A stretch of DNA of 19,263 bases, from NCBI GenBank assembly GCA_036381195.1, contig DASVDH010000085.1, forward strand, positions 1-19,263, given 5' to 3'. Of the stretch, positions 7,547 through 13,637 are shown one piece after another. The stretch comes from RSA9 sp036381195. Its GTDB lineage: Bacteria; Gemmatimonadota; Gemmatimonadetes; Longimicrobiales; RSA9. The notes under the pieces are model-generated. The model worked only from the letters and a program-made list of their open reading frames with translations, ran no database searches and was not told the DNA's origin. Each line of letters opens with the position of its first letter. Position 1 is the first letter of the stretch. Position numbers and translations under genes: made by a program.

Positions 7547-7587
7547 ACGGAAGCAGACGGAAGGCAAGAGATGCGCGGCCTCTCTGG
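7503..7587 (+). promoter_or_regulatory. Attenuator control region: protector and antiterminator pairings
   Basis: Two mutually exclusive pairings can be drawn. Protector: 7503-7512 folds onto 7516-7524, with CTCTC (7508-7512) against GAGAG (7516-7520), a G-G mismatch, then CCG against CGG. Antiterminator: CCGGAGAGGC (7513-7522) pairs with GCCTCTCTGG (7578-7587), ten base pairs with one G-U. The second removes the 5' arm of the terminator. The Thr codons at 7493-7498 and 7502-7504 sit at and just before the protector 5' arm. A ribosome waiting there would cover it and free 7513-7522 for antitermination; a ribosome that finishes would allow termination. This is classical attenuation logic read off the sequence and not tested. 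Confidence 0.65.
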
Positions 7588-7610
7588 ACAGAGAGGCCGC
7601 GTTTTCGTTT
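7574..7610 (+). terminator. Intrinsic terminator (attenuator) upstream of thrB
   Basis: An 11-bp perfect stem (7575-7585 with 7590-7600), extendable by a C-G pair at 7574/7601, closes on a GGAC tetraloop and is followed by GTTTTCGTTT. It is the clearest rho-independent terminator in the window. It lies only about 20 bases before the thrB start, so it can only act as an attenuator of the downstream operon. Confidence 0.85.
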
Positions 7611-7629
7611 ACCCTCGCGCTGAGGCAGG

Positions 7630-8628
7630 ATGGCAACGGAACCGAGCGAACTGCGGCCCGCGCGCGTGCGCGTGCCCGCGAGCACGTCCAACCTGGGGTC
7701 CGGGTTCGACTGCCTCGGGCTCGCGATCGCCCGCTACCTCGACGCCGAGTACGAGCCCGGCGGGGCGGCGCTCCGGCTGGAGCTCGGCGGCACGCTCGCC
7801 GCCCTGCGGACCGCAGCGGAGGACGACATCCTGGCCCGCGCCTTCCGCGCCCGTCTCGCCGCGCACGGCGTCAGCGGCGCCTGCGGCACGATCCGCGCGA
7901 GCTCCGACATCCCGCTCAGCCGCGGCCTCGGCTCCTCCGCCGCCGCGGTCGTCGCGGGACTCGCCCTCGCGGATGCGGCCGCCAGCAAGCTGAAGTATGA
8001 CGGGCACCCCGAAACACCCGGCCCCGCCCTCGCCCTCGCCCCCGCCCTGGCCCATCACGCCGAGTGGCTCGCGCTCGCCACCGAGCTGGAAGGCCACCCG
8101 GACAACGCCGCGCCCGCCATTCTGGGCGGCCTCGTCGCGGTCGTCCGGGACGCGGCCGGCCGGCCGCGCGCCGTGCCGCTGCCGCTCTCGCCCGACGTCG
8201 GCTTCGCGTTCGCGGCGCCGGGCGCGGGGGTGTCCACCAGCGCCGCCCGGCAGGCGTTGCCCGCCGAGGTGCCGCACCACGTCGCCGCGCGCGCGCTCGG
8301 CCGGCTCGCCGCGCTGCTGCACGGCCTCGCGGTCGCCGATCCCGAGCTGATCCGCTCCGGCTTCGCGGACGAGCTGCACGTGCCCTACCGCCTGCCGCTG
8401 ATCCCGGGCGCGCGGGAGGCGATGGAGGCCGCGCACGCGGCCGGCGCGTGGGCGGTCACCATCTCGGGCAGCGGATCGGGGCTGATCGCGGCGTGTATGC
8501 CCACACGTGCCGCGGACGTGGCGGCTGCGATGGTGGACGCGTTCCGCCGCGCGGCGAGCCCGGAAGGCGTCGTCCACTTCGAGGCACGGCCGGCGATCCA
8601 GGGCGTGCGCGTGGAGCTCGGGCGATGA
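7630..8628 (+). CDS. thrB: Homoserine kinase
   Basis: A 332-residue GHMP-superfamily kinase that phosphorylates homoserine at its hydroxyl, the fourth step from aspartate to threonine. All three GHMP motifs are visible: VPASTSNLGSGFDCLGLAI (15-33), the ATP loop PLSRGLGSSAAA (95-106), and the C-terminal glycine-rich ISGSGSGL (278-285). EGHPDNAAPAILGG (154-167) is typical of ThrB. A Pro/Ala/Leu-rich stretch at about 118-145 lengthens the loop between the ATP motif and that segment. The start has GAGG four bases upstream and lies directly behind the attenuator. The stop overlaps the aspartokinase start (ATGA at 8625-8628). It is the first structural gene of the thr operon. Confidence 0.95.
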   Translation: MATEPSELRPARVRVPASTSNLGSGFDCLGLAIARYLDAEYEPGGAALRLELGGTLAALRTAAEDDILARAFRARLAAHGVSGACGTIRASSDIPLSRGLGSSAAAVVAGLALADAAASKLKYDGHPETPGPALALAPALAHHAEWLALATELEGHPDNAAPAILGGLVAVVRDAAGRPRAVPLPLSPDVGFAFAAPGAGVSTSAARQALPAEVPHHVAARALGRLAALLHGLAVADPELIRSGFADELHVPYRLPLIPGAREAMEAAHAAGAWAVTISGSGSGLIAACMPTRAADVAAAMVDAFRRAASPEGVVHFEARPAIQGVRVELGR

Positions 8629-9869
8629 CGCTGGTCGTGAAGAAGTTCGGCGGCACATCGGTCGGCTCGCCGGAGCGCATCCAGGCGGTGGCGAAGCGCG
8701 TCGCGGCCGCGCGCGCGCAGGGCGAGCGCGTCGCGCTGGTCGTCTCCGCGATGGGCGACACGACGGACGAGCTGCTCGCGCTCGCATCGGCCGTCGCGCC
8801 CGCCGCGAGCCACGCGCGCCGCCGCGAGCTGGACCAGCTCCTGGCCACGGGCGAGCAGGCCGCGGTCGCGCTGGTCGCGCTCGCGCTCGAAGAAGCCGGC
8901 GTGCCCGCCATCTCCCTCACCGGCCCGCAAGCGGAGATCCTGACGGACGGCGCGCACGGCGCCGCGCGCATCACCGAGGTCCGCGCCCGCCGCGTCCGGC
9001 ATGCCCTCGCGGAGGGCCGCGTGCCCGTCGTCGCCGGCTTCCAGGGTCTGAGCGCGGCGCAGGAGCTGACGACGCTCGGCCGCGGCGGATCGGACACCAC
9101 GGCGGTCGCGCTCGCGGCCGCGCTCCGCGCCACGCGCTGCGACATCTACACGGACGTGGACGGCATCTACAGCGCGGATCCTCGCCGGGTCGAGGGCGCG
9201 CGACGCTGGGAGCGGCTGGCGCACCGCGAGGCGCTCCTGCTCGCGCTCGCCGGCGCAGCCGTGCTGCACCCTCGTGCGGCGGCGCTCGCGGCCTCGTACC
9301 GCGTGCCGCTGCGCGTCATCTCGAGCCTGACGGTCGGGCCCGAGTGTGGTACCTGCATCGATGGAGAAGTCTCCGTGGAAGGACCTCGCATCCTGGGTGT
9401 CGCTGCGGCGGTCGGCTCGGCGCGCCTGACAGTGGATGACCCGGCCGGCGGCGCCGCGGCAGCGGCCGGCCTGCTCGCGGCGCTGGCCGAGGCCGGCGTG
9501 AGCGTGGAATGGCTCGAGGAGAAGCGGGCGGACGGCGGCGCGCGGCGCCTCACGGCCATCGTGCCGGCGGACCGCGCGGACGAGGCGGAGCGCGCGGCCG
9601 CGCGGGTGCTGGGCCCGTGCGCGCGCGTCGCGATCGAACGGCCCCTCGCCCGTGTCACCGTGGTGGGCGTGGGGCTGTCCGCGTGCGGCGCCGCTATGGC
9701 GGGCGCGCTCCAGCGCCTCGCGCGCGCGGGCATCGAGCCGGAGGGCATGGGCATCAGCGAGCTGGGTCTCACGCTCTACGTGCTGCCCGACCAGGCGCAG
9801 CCGGCGGTCGAGCTGCTGCACGAGGCGCTGTTCCCGGCCGAGACGCTCGAGGCGAGGAGGCCGGCATGA
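8625..9869 (+). CDS. Aspartate kinase (monofunctional, with ACT domains)
   Basis: A 414-residue enzyme catalysing the first step of the aspartate pathway. The amino-acid kinase domain opens with VVKKFGGTSVGSPERI (4-19), continues through TLGRGGSDTTAVALAAAL (150-167), which binds nucleotide and aspartate, and CDIYTDVDGIYSADPR (172-187), and ends near 240. Two ACT-like regulatory segments follow, at about 256-335 and 342-410 (VTVVGVGLSACGAAMAGAL), the usual site of Lys or Thr feedback. It is not fused to homoserine dehydrogenase. It overlaps thrB at its start and hom at its end by 4 bases each, so translation of the three is coupled. Whether it should be named lysC or thrA depends on its effector, which cannot be read here. 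Confidence 0.94.
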   Translation: MTLVVKKFGGTSVGSPERIQAVAKRVAAARAQGERVALVVSAMGDTTDELLALASAVAPAASHARRRELDQLLATGEQAAVALVALALEEAGVPAISLTGPQAEILTDGAHGAARITEVRARRVRHALAEGRVPVVAGFQGLSAAQELTTLGRGGSDTTAVALAAALRATRCDIYTDVDGIYSADPRRVEGARRWERLAHREALLLALAGAAVLHPRAAALAASYRVPLRVISSLTVGPECGTCIDGEVSVEGPRILGVAAAVGSARLTVDDPAGGAAAAAGLLAALAEAGVSVEWLEEKRADGGARRLTAIVPADRADEAERAAARVLGPCARVAIERPLARVTVVGVGLSACGAAMAGALQRLARAGIEPEGMGISELGLTLYVLPDQAQPAVELLHEALFPAETLEARRPA

Positions 9870-10852
9870 ACGTGGGCGTCGCGCTCTACGGGCTGGGCAA
9901 CGTCGGCTCCGGGCTGGTCGAGATCCTGCACGCGCGCGGACAGGAGCTGTGCGCGACGCGGGGAGTCGCGCTCGAGCTGCGGCACGTCGTCATCCGCGAC
10001 CCCGCCCGGCCGCGGCGCGTGCGGCCGCGGCGCGTGGAGCTCTCGCGTGACTGGCGCGCGCCGCTCGACGACGCGCAGGTGGACGTCGTCGTCGAGGCGA
10101 TGGGCGGGCTCGACACCGCGGGCGCCGTCGTCGAGACGGCGCTGCGCGCCGGGAAGCACGTCGTCACGGCCAACAAGGCGCTGGTCGCGGCGAGAGGCGA
10201 GGAGCTGGAGGCGCTGGCGCGCGAGGGTTGCGCCGAGCTGCGTTACGAGGCCGCGGTCGGCGGCGCGATCCCGGTGCTGCACGCGCTGCGGAACGCGCTC
10301 GTGGCCAACCGCATCACCCGCGTGCGCGGCATCCTGAACGGCACGACGAACTACATCCTGACCCGCATGGCCGAGGACCGGCTGCCCCTGGCCGACGCGC
10401 TCGCGAAGGCGCAGCAGCTCGGCTTCGCCGAGGCGGACCCGAGCGCGGACGTCTCCGGGCTCGACGCCGCGCAGAAGCTGGTGATCCTCGCGCGCCACGC
10501 GTTCGGCCGCTGGATCCCGCTCGACGCGGCCCGCATTGACGGGATCGAGCGCCTGACGCCCGGCGACGTGGACGACGCACGGCGCCGCGGCAACGTCGTG
10601 AAGCTCGTCGCGGAGGCCGCGTGCGGCGACGGCGGCAGCGTCACGCTCCGCGTCGGGCCCGTCGAGGTCCCCGGGTCCGACCCGCTCGCGCAGGTGCGCG
10701 ACGAGGTCAACGCGGTCACGCTGGAGGGCGACTTCGCCGGCCCGCTCACCTTCATCGGCCGCGGCGCGGGCAGCCGGCCGACGGGGTCCGCCGTGTTCGC
10801 GGACCTGGTCGAGCTGGCGCTGCTGCACCGGTCGCGCTGGGAGAGGAACTGA
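9866..10852 (+). CDS. hom: Homoserine dehydrogenase, short form without ACT domain
   Basis: A 328-residue NAD(P)-dependent oxidoreductase converting aspartate semialdehyde to homoserine. It has a Rossmann GLGNVG motif (10-15), VVTANKALVA (99-108, with K104), YEAAVGGAIPVL (127-138), LNGTTNYILTRM (157-168) and the signature EADPSADVSGLDAAQKL (189-205). The protein ends near 328, where many Hom proteins continue into a C-terminal ACT domain of about 80-100 residues; no such domain is present, so Thr feedback on this enzyme is probably absent. It begins inside the aspartokinase stop (ATGA) and ends 2 bases before the thrC start. Its catalytic residues appear intact. Confidence 0.95.
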   Translation: MNVGVALYGLGNVGSGLVEILHARGQELCATRGVALELRHVVIRDPARPRRVRPRRVELSRDWRAPLDDAQVDVVVEAMGGLDTAGAVVETALRAGKHVVTANKALVAARGEELEALAREGCAELRYEAAVGGAIPVLHALRNALVANRITRVRGILNGTTNYILTRMAEDRLPLADALAKAQQLGFAEADPSADVSGLDAAQKLVILARHAFGRWIPLDAARIDGIERLTPGDVDDARRRGNVVKLVAEAACGDGGSVTLRVGPVEVPGSDPLAQVRDEVNAVTLEGDFAGPLTFIGRGAGSRPTGSAVFADLVELALLHRSRWERN

Positions 10853-10854
10853 GC

Positions 10855-12021
10855 ATGGCGGACGAGTCGCGGACGCATGGCGGCGGGCGCCGTGCTGCTG
10901 CCGGGGCGGAGGCGGAGGAGCGCGGGAGGGCGCACGGGCCCCGTGCCCCTGCCGCGGGGGCAGCGCCGGACGCGATGCGCGGCGTGCTCCGCCGCTACGC
11001 GCCGCTGCTGCCGGTCACGCCGCGCACGCCCGCGCTGACGCTGGGCGAGGGCGGGACGCCGCTGCTCGCGGCGCCGCGGCTCGCCGGGTGGGTCGGCGTG
11101 CGCAAGCTGTTCCTCAAGTTCGAGGGCGTGAACCCCACGGGCTCGTTCAAGGACCGCGGCATGGTCGTGGCCGTGGCGAAGGCGGTCGAGGAGGGGCGGA
11201 CGACGGTGCTGTGCGCGTCCACGGGCAACACGGCCGCGAGCGCGGCCGCGTACGCCGCGCGCGCGGGCCTCACGGCCGTGGTGCTCCTGCCGCGCGGCAA
11301 GGTCGCGGCCGGCAAGCTGGCGCAGGCGGTGGCGTACGGCGCGCGCATCATCGCGCTCGACGCGAACTTCGACGCTGCGCTGGACGTGGCGCGCGCGCTC
11401 GCGGAGCGCTACCCGGTCGCGCTGGTCAATTCGGTGAACCCCTACCGCATCGAAGGCCAGGCGACGGCGGCGTACGAGGTCTGCGACGCGCTCGGCGACG
11501 CGCCGGACGTGCTCGCGCTGCCGGTCGGCAACGGCGGCAACATCTCGGCGTACTGGCTGGGGTTCAAGCGGTACGTGGAGCGCGGGTCGAGCACGCGGCT
11601 GCCGCGCGTGCTCGGCGCGCAGGCGGAGGGCGCGGCGCCGCTGGTGCGCGGGGAGCCCGTGGCCGAGCCGGAGACCGTCGCGACCGCGATCCGCATCGGC
11701 CGGCCCGCGAGCTGGGAGACGGCGGTCGCGGCGGTTCGCGAATCGGCAGGTTCGTTCCGCGCGGTGACGGACGCCCAGATCCTGGAGGCGTACCGCGAGA
11801 TCGCGCGCCGCGAGGGCGTGTTCTGCGAGCCGGCATCGGCGGCAGGCGTGGCGGGATTGCGGACCGCCATCGCGGCGGGCGAGGTGGACGGCGGCAGCCG
11901 GTGCGTGTGCGTGCTCACGGGCCACGGGCTCAAGGACCCCGACACGGCGCTGGGGCTGCCGTTCCGCGTGGCCGAGCTGCCCGCGGAGGTTGGGGCGGTG
12001 GCGGCGGAGTTGGGGTGGTAG
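10855..12021 (+). CDS. thrC: Threonine synthase (PLP-dependent)
   Basis: A 388-residue fold-type II PLP enzyme that turns O-phosphohomoserine into threonine, the last step of the operon. The PLP lysine is K99 in NPTGSFKDRGM (93-103). The substrate and phosphate loop STGNTAASAAAYAARAG and the glycine-rich PVGNGGNISAYW are present. The start at 10855 follows hom by 2 bases, with GAGAGGA upstream. It creates an Ala/Arg/Gly-rich N-terminal tail of about 40 residues before the first family-like sequence at M41 (MRGVLRRYAPLLPV). M41 is an alternative start but lacks a ribosome site. This tight spacing makes it the last gene of the attenuated operon. Confidence 0.95.
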   Translation: MADESRTHGGGRRAAAGAEAEERGRAHGPRAPAAGAAPDAMRGVLRRYAPLLPVTPRTPALTLGEGGTPLLAAPRLAGWVGVRKLFLKFEGVNPTGSFKDRGMVVAVAKAVEEGRTTVLCASTGNTAASAAAYAARAGLTAVVLLPRGKVAAGKLAQAVAYGARIIALDANFDAALDVARALAERYPVALVNSVNPYRIEGQATAAYEVCDALGDAPDVLALPVGNGGNISAYWLGFKRYVERGSSTRLPRVLGAQAEGAAPLVRGEPVAEPETVATAIRIGRPASWETAVAAVRESAGSFRAVTDAQILEAYREIARREGVFCEPASAAGVAGLRTAIAAGEVDGGSRCVCVLTGHGLKDPDTALGLPFRVAELPAEVGAVAAELGW

Positions 12022-12046
12022 GCGGATCATGGTGCGCGGGCTTCCC

Positions 12047-12124
12047 CAGGGCGGCGTCGCCCCTGCGTCGGTAACAGCACAGGCTCGGTTCGGAAAAGAA
12101 CTTCCAGCGGGCCGGGTGGCCCGC
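12047..12124. terminator. Two GC hairpins after thrC
   Basis: GCGGGCC (12107-12113) and GGCCCGC (12118-12124) form a perfect 7-bp stem with a GGGT loop. A second imperfect stem, CAGGGCG with CGCCCCTG, spans 12047-12065 with a GCGT loop. Neither is followed by a T tract. One or both may end the thr operon; the evidence is the symmetry and position only. Confidence 0.35.
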
Positions 12125-12174
12125 ACGACACATCGGCCGCGCGCGTATTGGTGGTCATCGGGGGACGGGACATC

Positions 12175-12204
12175 TTGACAGATAACGGCCATTTTCGCTA
12201 CGTT
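12175..12204 (+). promoter_or_regulatory. Candidate promoter of the AraC-type regulator
   Basis: A perfect -35 TTGACA (12175-12180) is followed at 18 bases by TACGTT (12199-12204), a weak -10. Transcription would start near 12211, exactly where the 10-bp tandem repeats begin, which would place the repeats in the 5' untranslated region. This favours the GTG at 12269, not 12206, as the regulator start. Confidence 0.4.
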
Positions 12205-12210
12205 CGTGGT

Positions 12211-12250
12211 CGCAGACCCTCGCAGACCCTCGCAGACCCTCGCAGACCCT
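12211..12250. repeat. Four perfect tandem copies of a 10-bp unit
   Basis: The unit CGCAGACCCT occurs four times without mismatch or spacing, followed by a degenerate GGCAGAACC. Ten bases is about one helical turn, so copies would present the same DNA face. The position, just after a predicted promoter and before a regulator gene with a GGAGGG ribosome site, suggests an operator or a slippage-prone spacer. The repeat also reads as open frame, but its 10-base period would cycle frames, which does not look like protein coding. Confidence 0.9.
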
Positions 12251-12268
12251 GGCAGAACCGGAGGGCCT

Positions 12269-13315
12269 GTGTCGGACCATGCGGCCTCCGCCTCGATACG
12301 ACCTACGGCGGCTGCGGGTGATGAGAGCGCCCCGCTCACCACAGAGCGGGCTGCCGTCGCCGTCGTGGCGCTGGACGCACCTGAGTTTGTCCTGGCGAGT
12401 CTCTCCAGCCTCTTGACCGTTCGAATCGTCGAATCGGTGTCTTTCGTCCCCCACGGTCGCTGCCTTGTTGCAGTTGCCATGACACTGCATCGCGCGGACG
12501 TGCGCGCGCGGCTCCGGCAGATACGGCAGCAGCGTCCCGCAAGTCCGCTCGTGATCGTCACGTCCGGAGATGCAGGCAACCTTCGGTGGCTCCTGGGATT
12601 GCACGCCGACGGCGTGGTCACGGTCGAGCACATCGAGGACGAGATCGGACCCGTCGTGCGCTCGCTCGAATGCCGTAGCCCTCTCGAAAGAGCGGCGGCA
12701 GCGGTCGAAGAGGCCGAAACGCTGGACGAGGTCGTCCGCGCCGCCATCCTGACCGCGGCTCGGTCGGTGCCGCCGATCCATACGGTGAAGGGGCTGGCGA
12801 AGCGCCTCGGTGCACCGCCGGATCGCCTCAGCAAGCGCTTCAAGACCATAGCGCTGCGGACGGGCTGGTCTTGTCTTGACTTGCTTCACGCGATCGCCCT
12901 TTGGCGGACGGTCGAACTCCTAGCGAACGGCAGCAGCCTCAAACACGCTTGGGAGCAATTGTGCTTGGACCCGCGCACGCTTCGCCGTGCTAGCAGAGCA
13001 CTTCTGCAATGCCCGCTTTCACGTTTACGTGACCACATGGCCGCTCTGGAACGAGCCATCCTGGAATTTGTGCAGCGCGCAGTCTCGCCTGAACGACATG
13101 CCGCAAGAATTGACCGCCCGAAGAGCCGGATTGCCACTCCCTACGGCGCAGCGGCGGCAGCACCATCCTCTAAAACTTCTTCCTCACCTCAATTCAGAGG
13201 AGGTCAACATGTTGCGGGCTCAGTCGTTCAGGCGGTGGGTGGTCGCCTTCGGGATCGCAGGAGCGCTTTCCGGCGCAGTTGTCGCCCACGCACAGGACGA
13301 TCCCGATCCCGCTAG
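12269..13315 (+). CDS. AraC-type HTH transcriptional regulator with receiver-like N-terminus
   Basis: The call is a 348-residue DNA-binding regulator. Residues about 27-130 resemble a response-regulator receiver fold (for example SPLVIVTSGDAGNLRWLLGL, then ADGVVTVEHIEDEI), but I see no clear phosphoacceptor Asp. Residues about 171-255 hold two helix-turn-helix units in AraC arrangement (TVKGLAKRLGAPPDRLSKRF; SLKHAWEQLCLDPRTLRRAS). GTG 12269 was chosen because GGAGGG precedes it; an in-frame GTG at 12206 would translate through the tandem repeats. The last roughly 75 residues are Ser/Arg-rich, and the frame runs 107 bases into the next gene, so the true end may be earlier. Its neighbours suggest it controls the peptide and lipoprotein genes downstream. 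Confidence 0.7.
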   Translation: MSDHAASASIRPTAAAGDESAPLTTERAAVAVVALDAPEFVLASLSSLLTVRIVESVSFVPHGRCLVAVAMTLHRADVRARLRQIRQQRPASPLVIVTSGDAGNLRWLLGLHADGVVTVEHIEDEIGPVVRSLECRSPLERAAAAVEEAETLDEVVRAAILTAARSVPPIHTVKGLAKRLGAPPDRLSKRFKTIALRTGWSCLDLLHAIALWRTVELLANGSSLKHAWEQLCLDPRTLRRASRALLQCPLSRLRDHMAALERAILEFVQRAVSPERHAARIDRPKSRIATPYGAAAAAPSSKTSSSPQFRGGQHVAGSVVQAVGGRLRDRRSAFRRSCRPRTGRSRSR

Positions 13316-13427
13316 ACCCGGCACCGGCGGATGTGAGTGCACGATCTCCGGGGCCGGCCTATACACGTGCGGCTCGCCAGCCTTATGTGTTAGCGGTATC
13401 TGGAAGTGCAACGCGGTTTGCCAGTAG
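13209..13427 (+). CDS. Small secreted six-cysteine peptide, function unknown
   Basis: A 72-residue precursor with a very strong ribosome site (AGGAGGT at 13198-13204, four bases before the ATG). The N-terminus has a basic start (RR at 8-9), a hydrophobic core (about 10-25) and a signal peptidase I site AHA-QDD after residue 28. The predicted mature peptide of 44 residues begins with an acidic, Pro-rich segment (DDPDPARPGTGG), then six cysteines at 42, 44, 54, 60, 67 and 71, in the pattern C-x-C-x9-C-x5-C-x6-C-x3-C, enough for three disulfides. I do not recognise the family. No modification enzyme, immunity gene or dedicated transporter adjoins it. Possible roles are a secreted effector or bacteriocin, a signalling peptide, or an envelope component. 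It overlaps the 3' end of the regulator frame. Confidence 0.75.
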   Translation: MLRAQSFRRWVVAFGIAGALSGAVVAHAQDDPDPARPGTGGCECTISGAGLYTCGSPALCVSGIWKCNAVCQ

Positions 13428-13455
13428 GAGGAAGCAGACCGCCAAGACACAAACT

Positions 13456-13492
13456 GCGGCGTACGGCTCCCGGACCGAGAGCCGTACGCCGC
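13456..13492. terminator. 14-bp perfect inverted repeat after the peptide gene
   Basis: GCGGCGTACGGCTC (13456-13469) and GAGCCGTACGCCGC (13479-13492) are exact reverse complements around a 9-base loop, 28 bases after the peptide stop. What follows is only moderately T-containing (CCTCGGCTCGTCCTGTTT). It is either a terminator or a 3' stabilising hairpin that would raise the peptide's level relative to downstream genes. Confidence 0.5.
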
Positions 13493-13637
13493 CCTCGGCT
13501 CGTCCTGTTTGCGTTAACGTAGTCCTGCAACAAATGGACTGAGGCTCGGCGATAGCCGTGGAAGTTAGTTCGGATGCGTGGGGGCAGTTCAGCTCGCGCC
13601 CAATCGTTTGGCCTACCAATACCGCTCGTTAAGTAAG

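Noticed and set aside
12211..12250. CRISPR-like array
   Set aside because: The units are 10 bp and contiguous without spacers, and no cas gene is present.
12206..12268. Upstream GTG start at 12206 for the regulator, translating the 10-bp repeats
   Set aside because: It has no ribosome site, falls at or before the predicted transcription start, and the repeats give frame-cycled sequence. GTG 12269 has GGAGGG in front.
10351..12849. An 832-residue reverse-strand open frame over hom, thrC and the regulator
   Set aside because: It spans three unrelated forward genes and an intergenic region; no motif, so it is a shadow.
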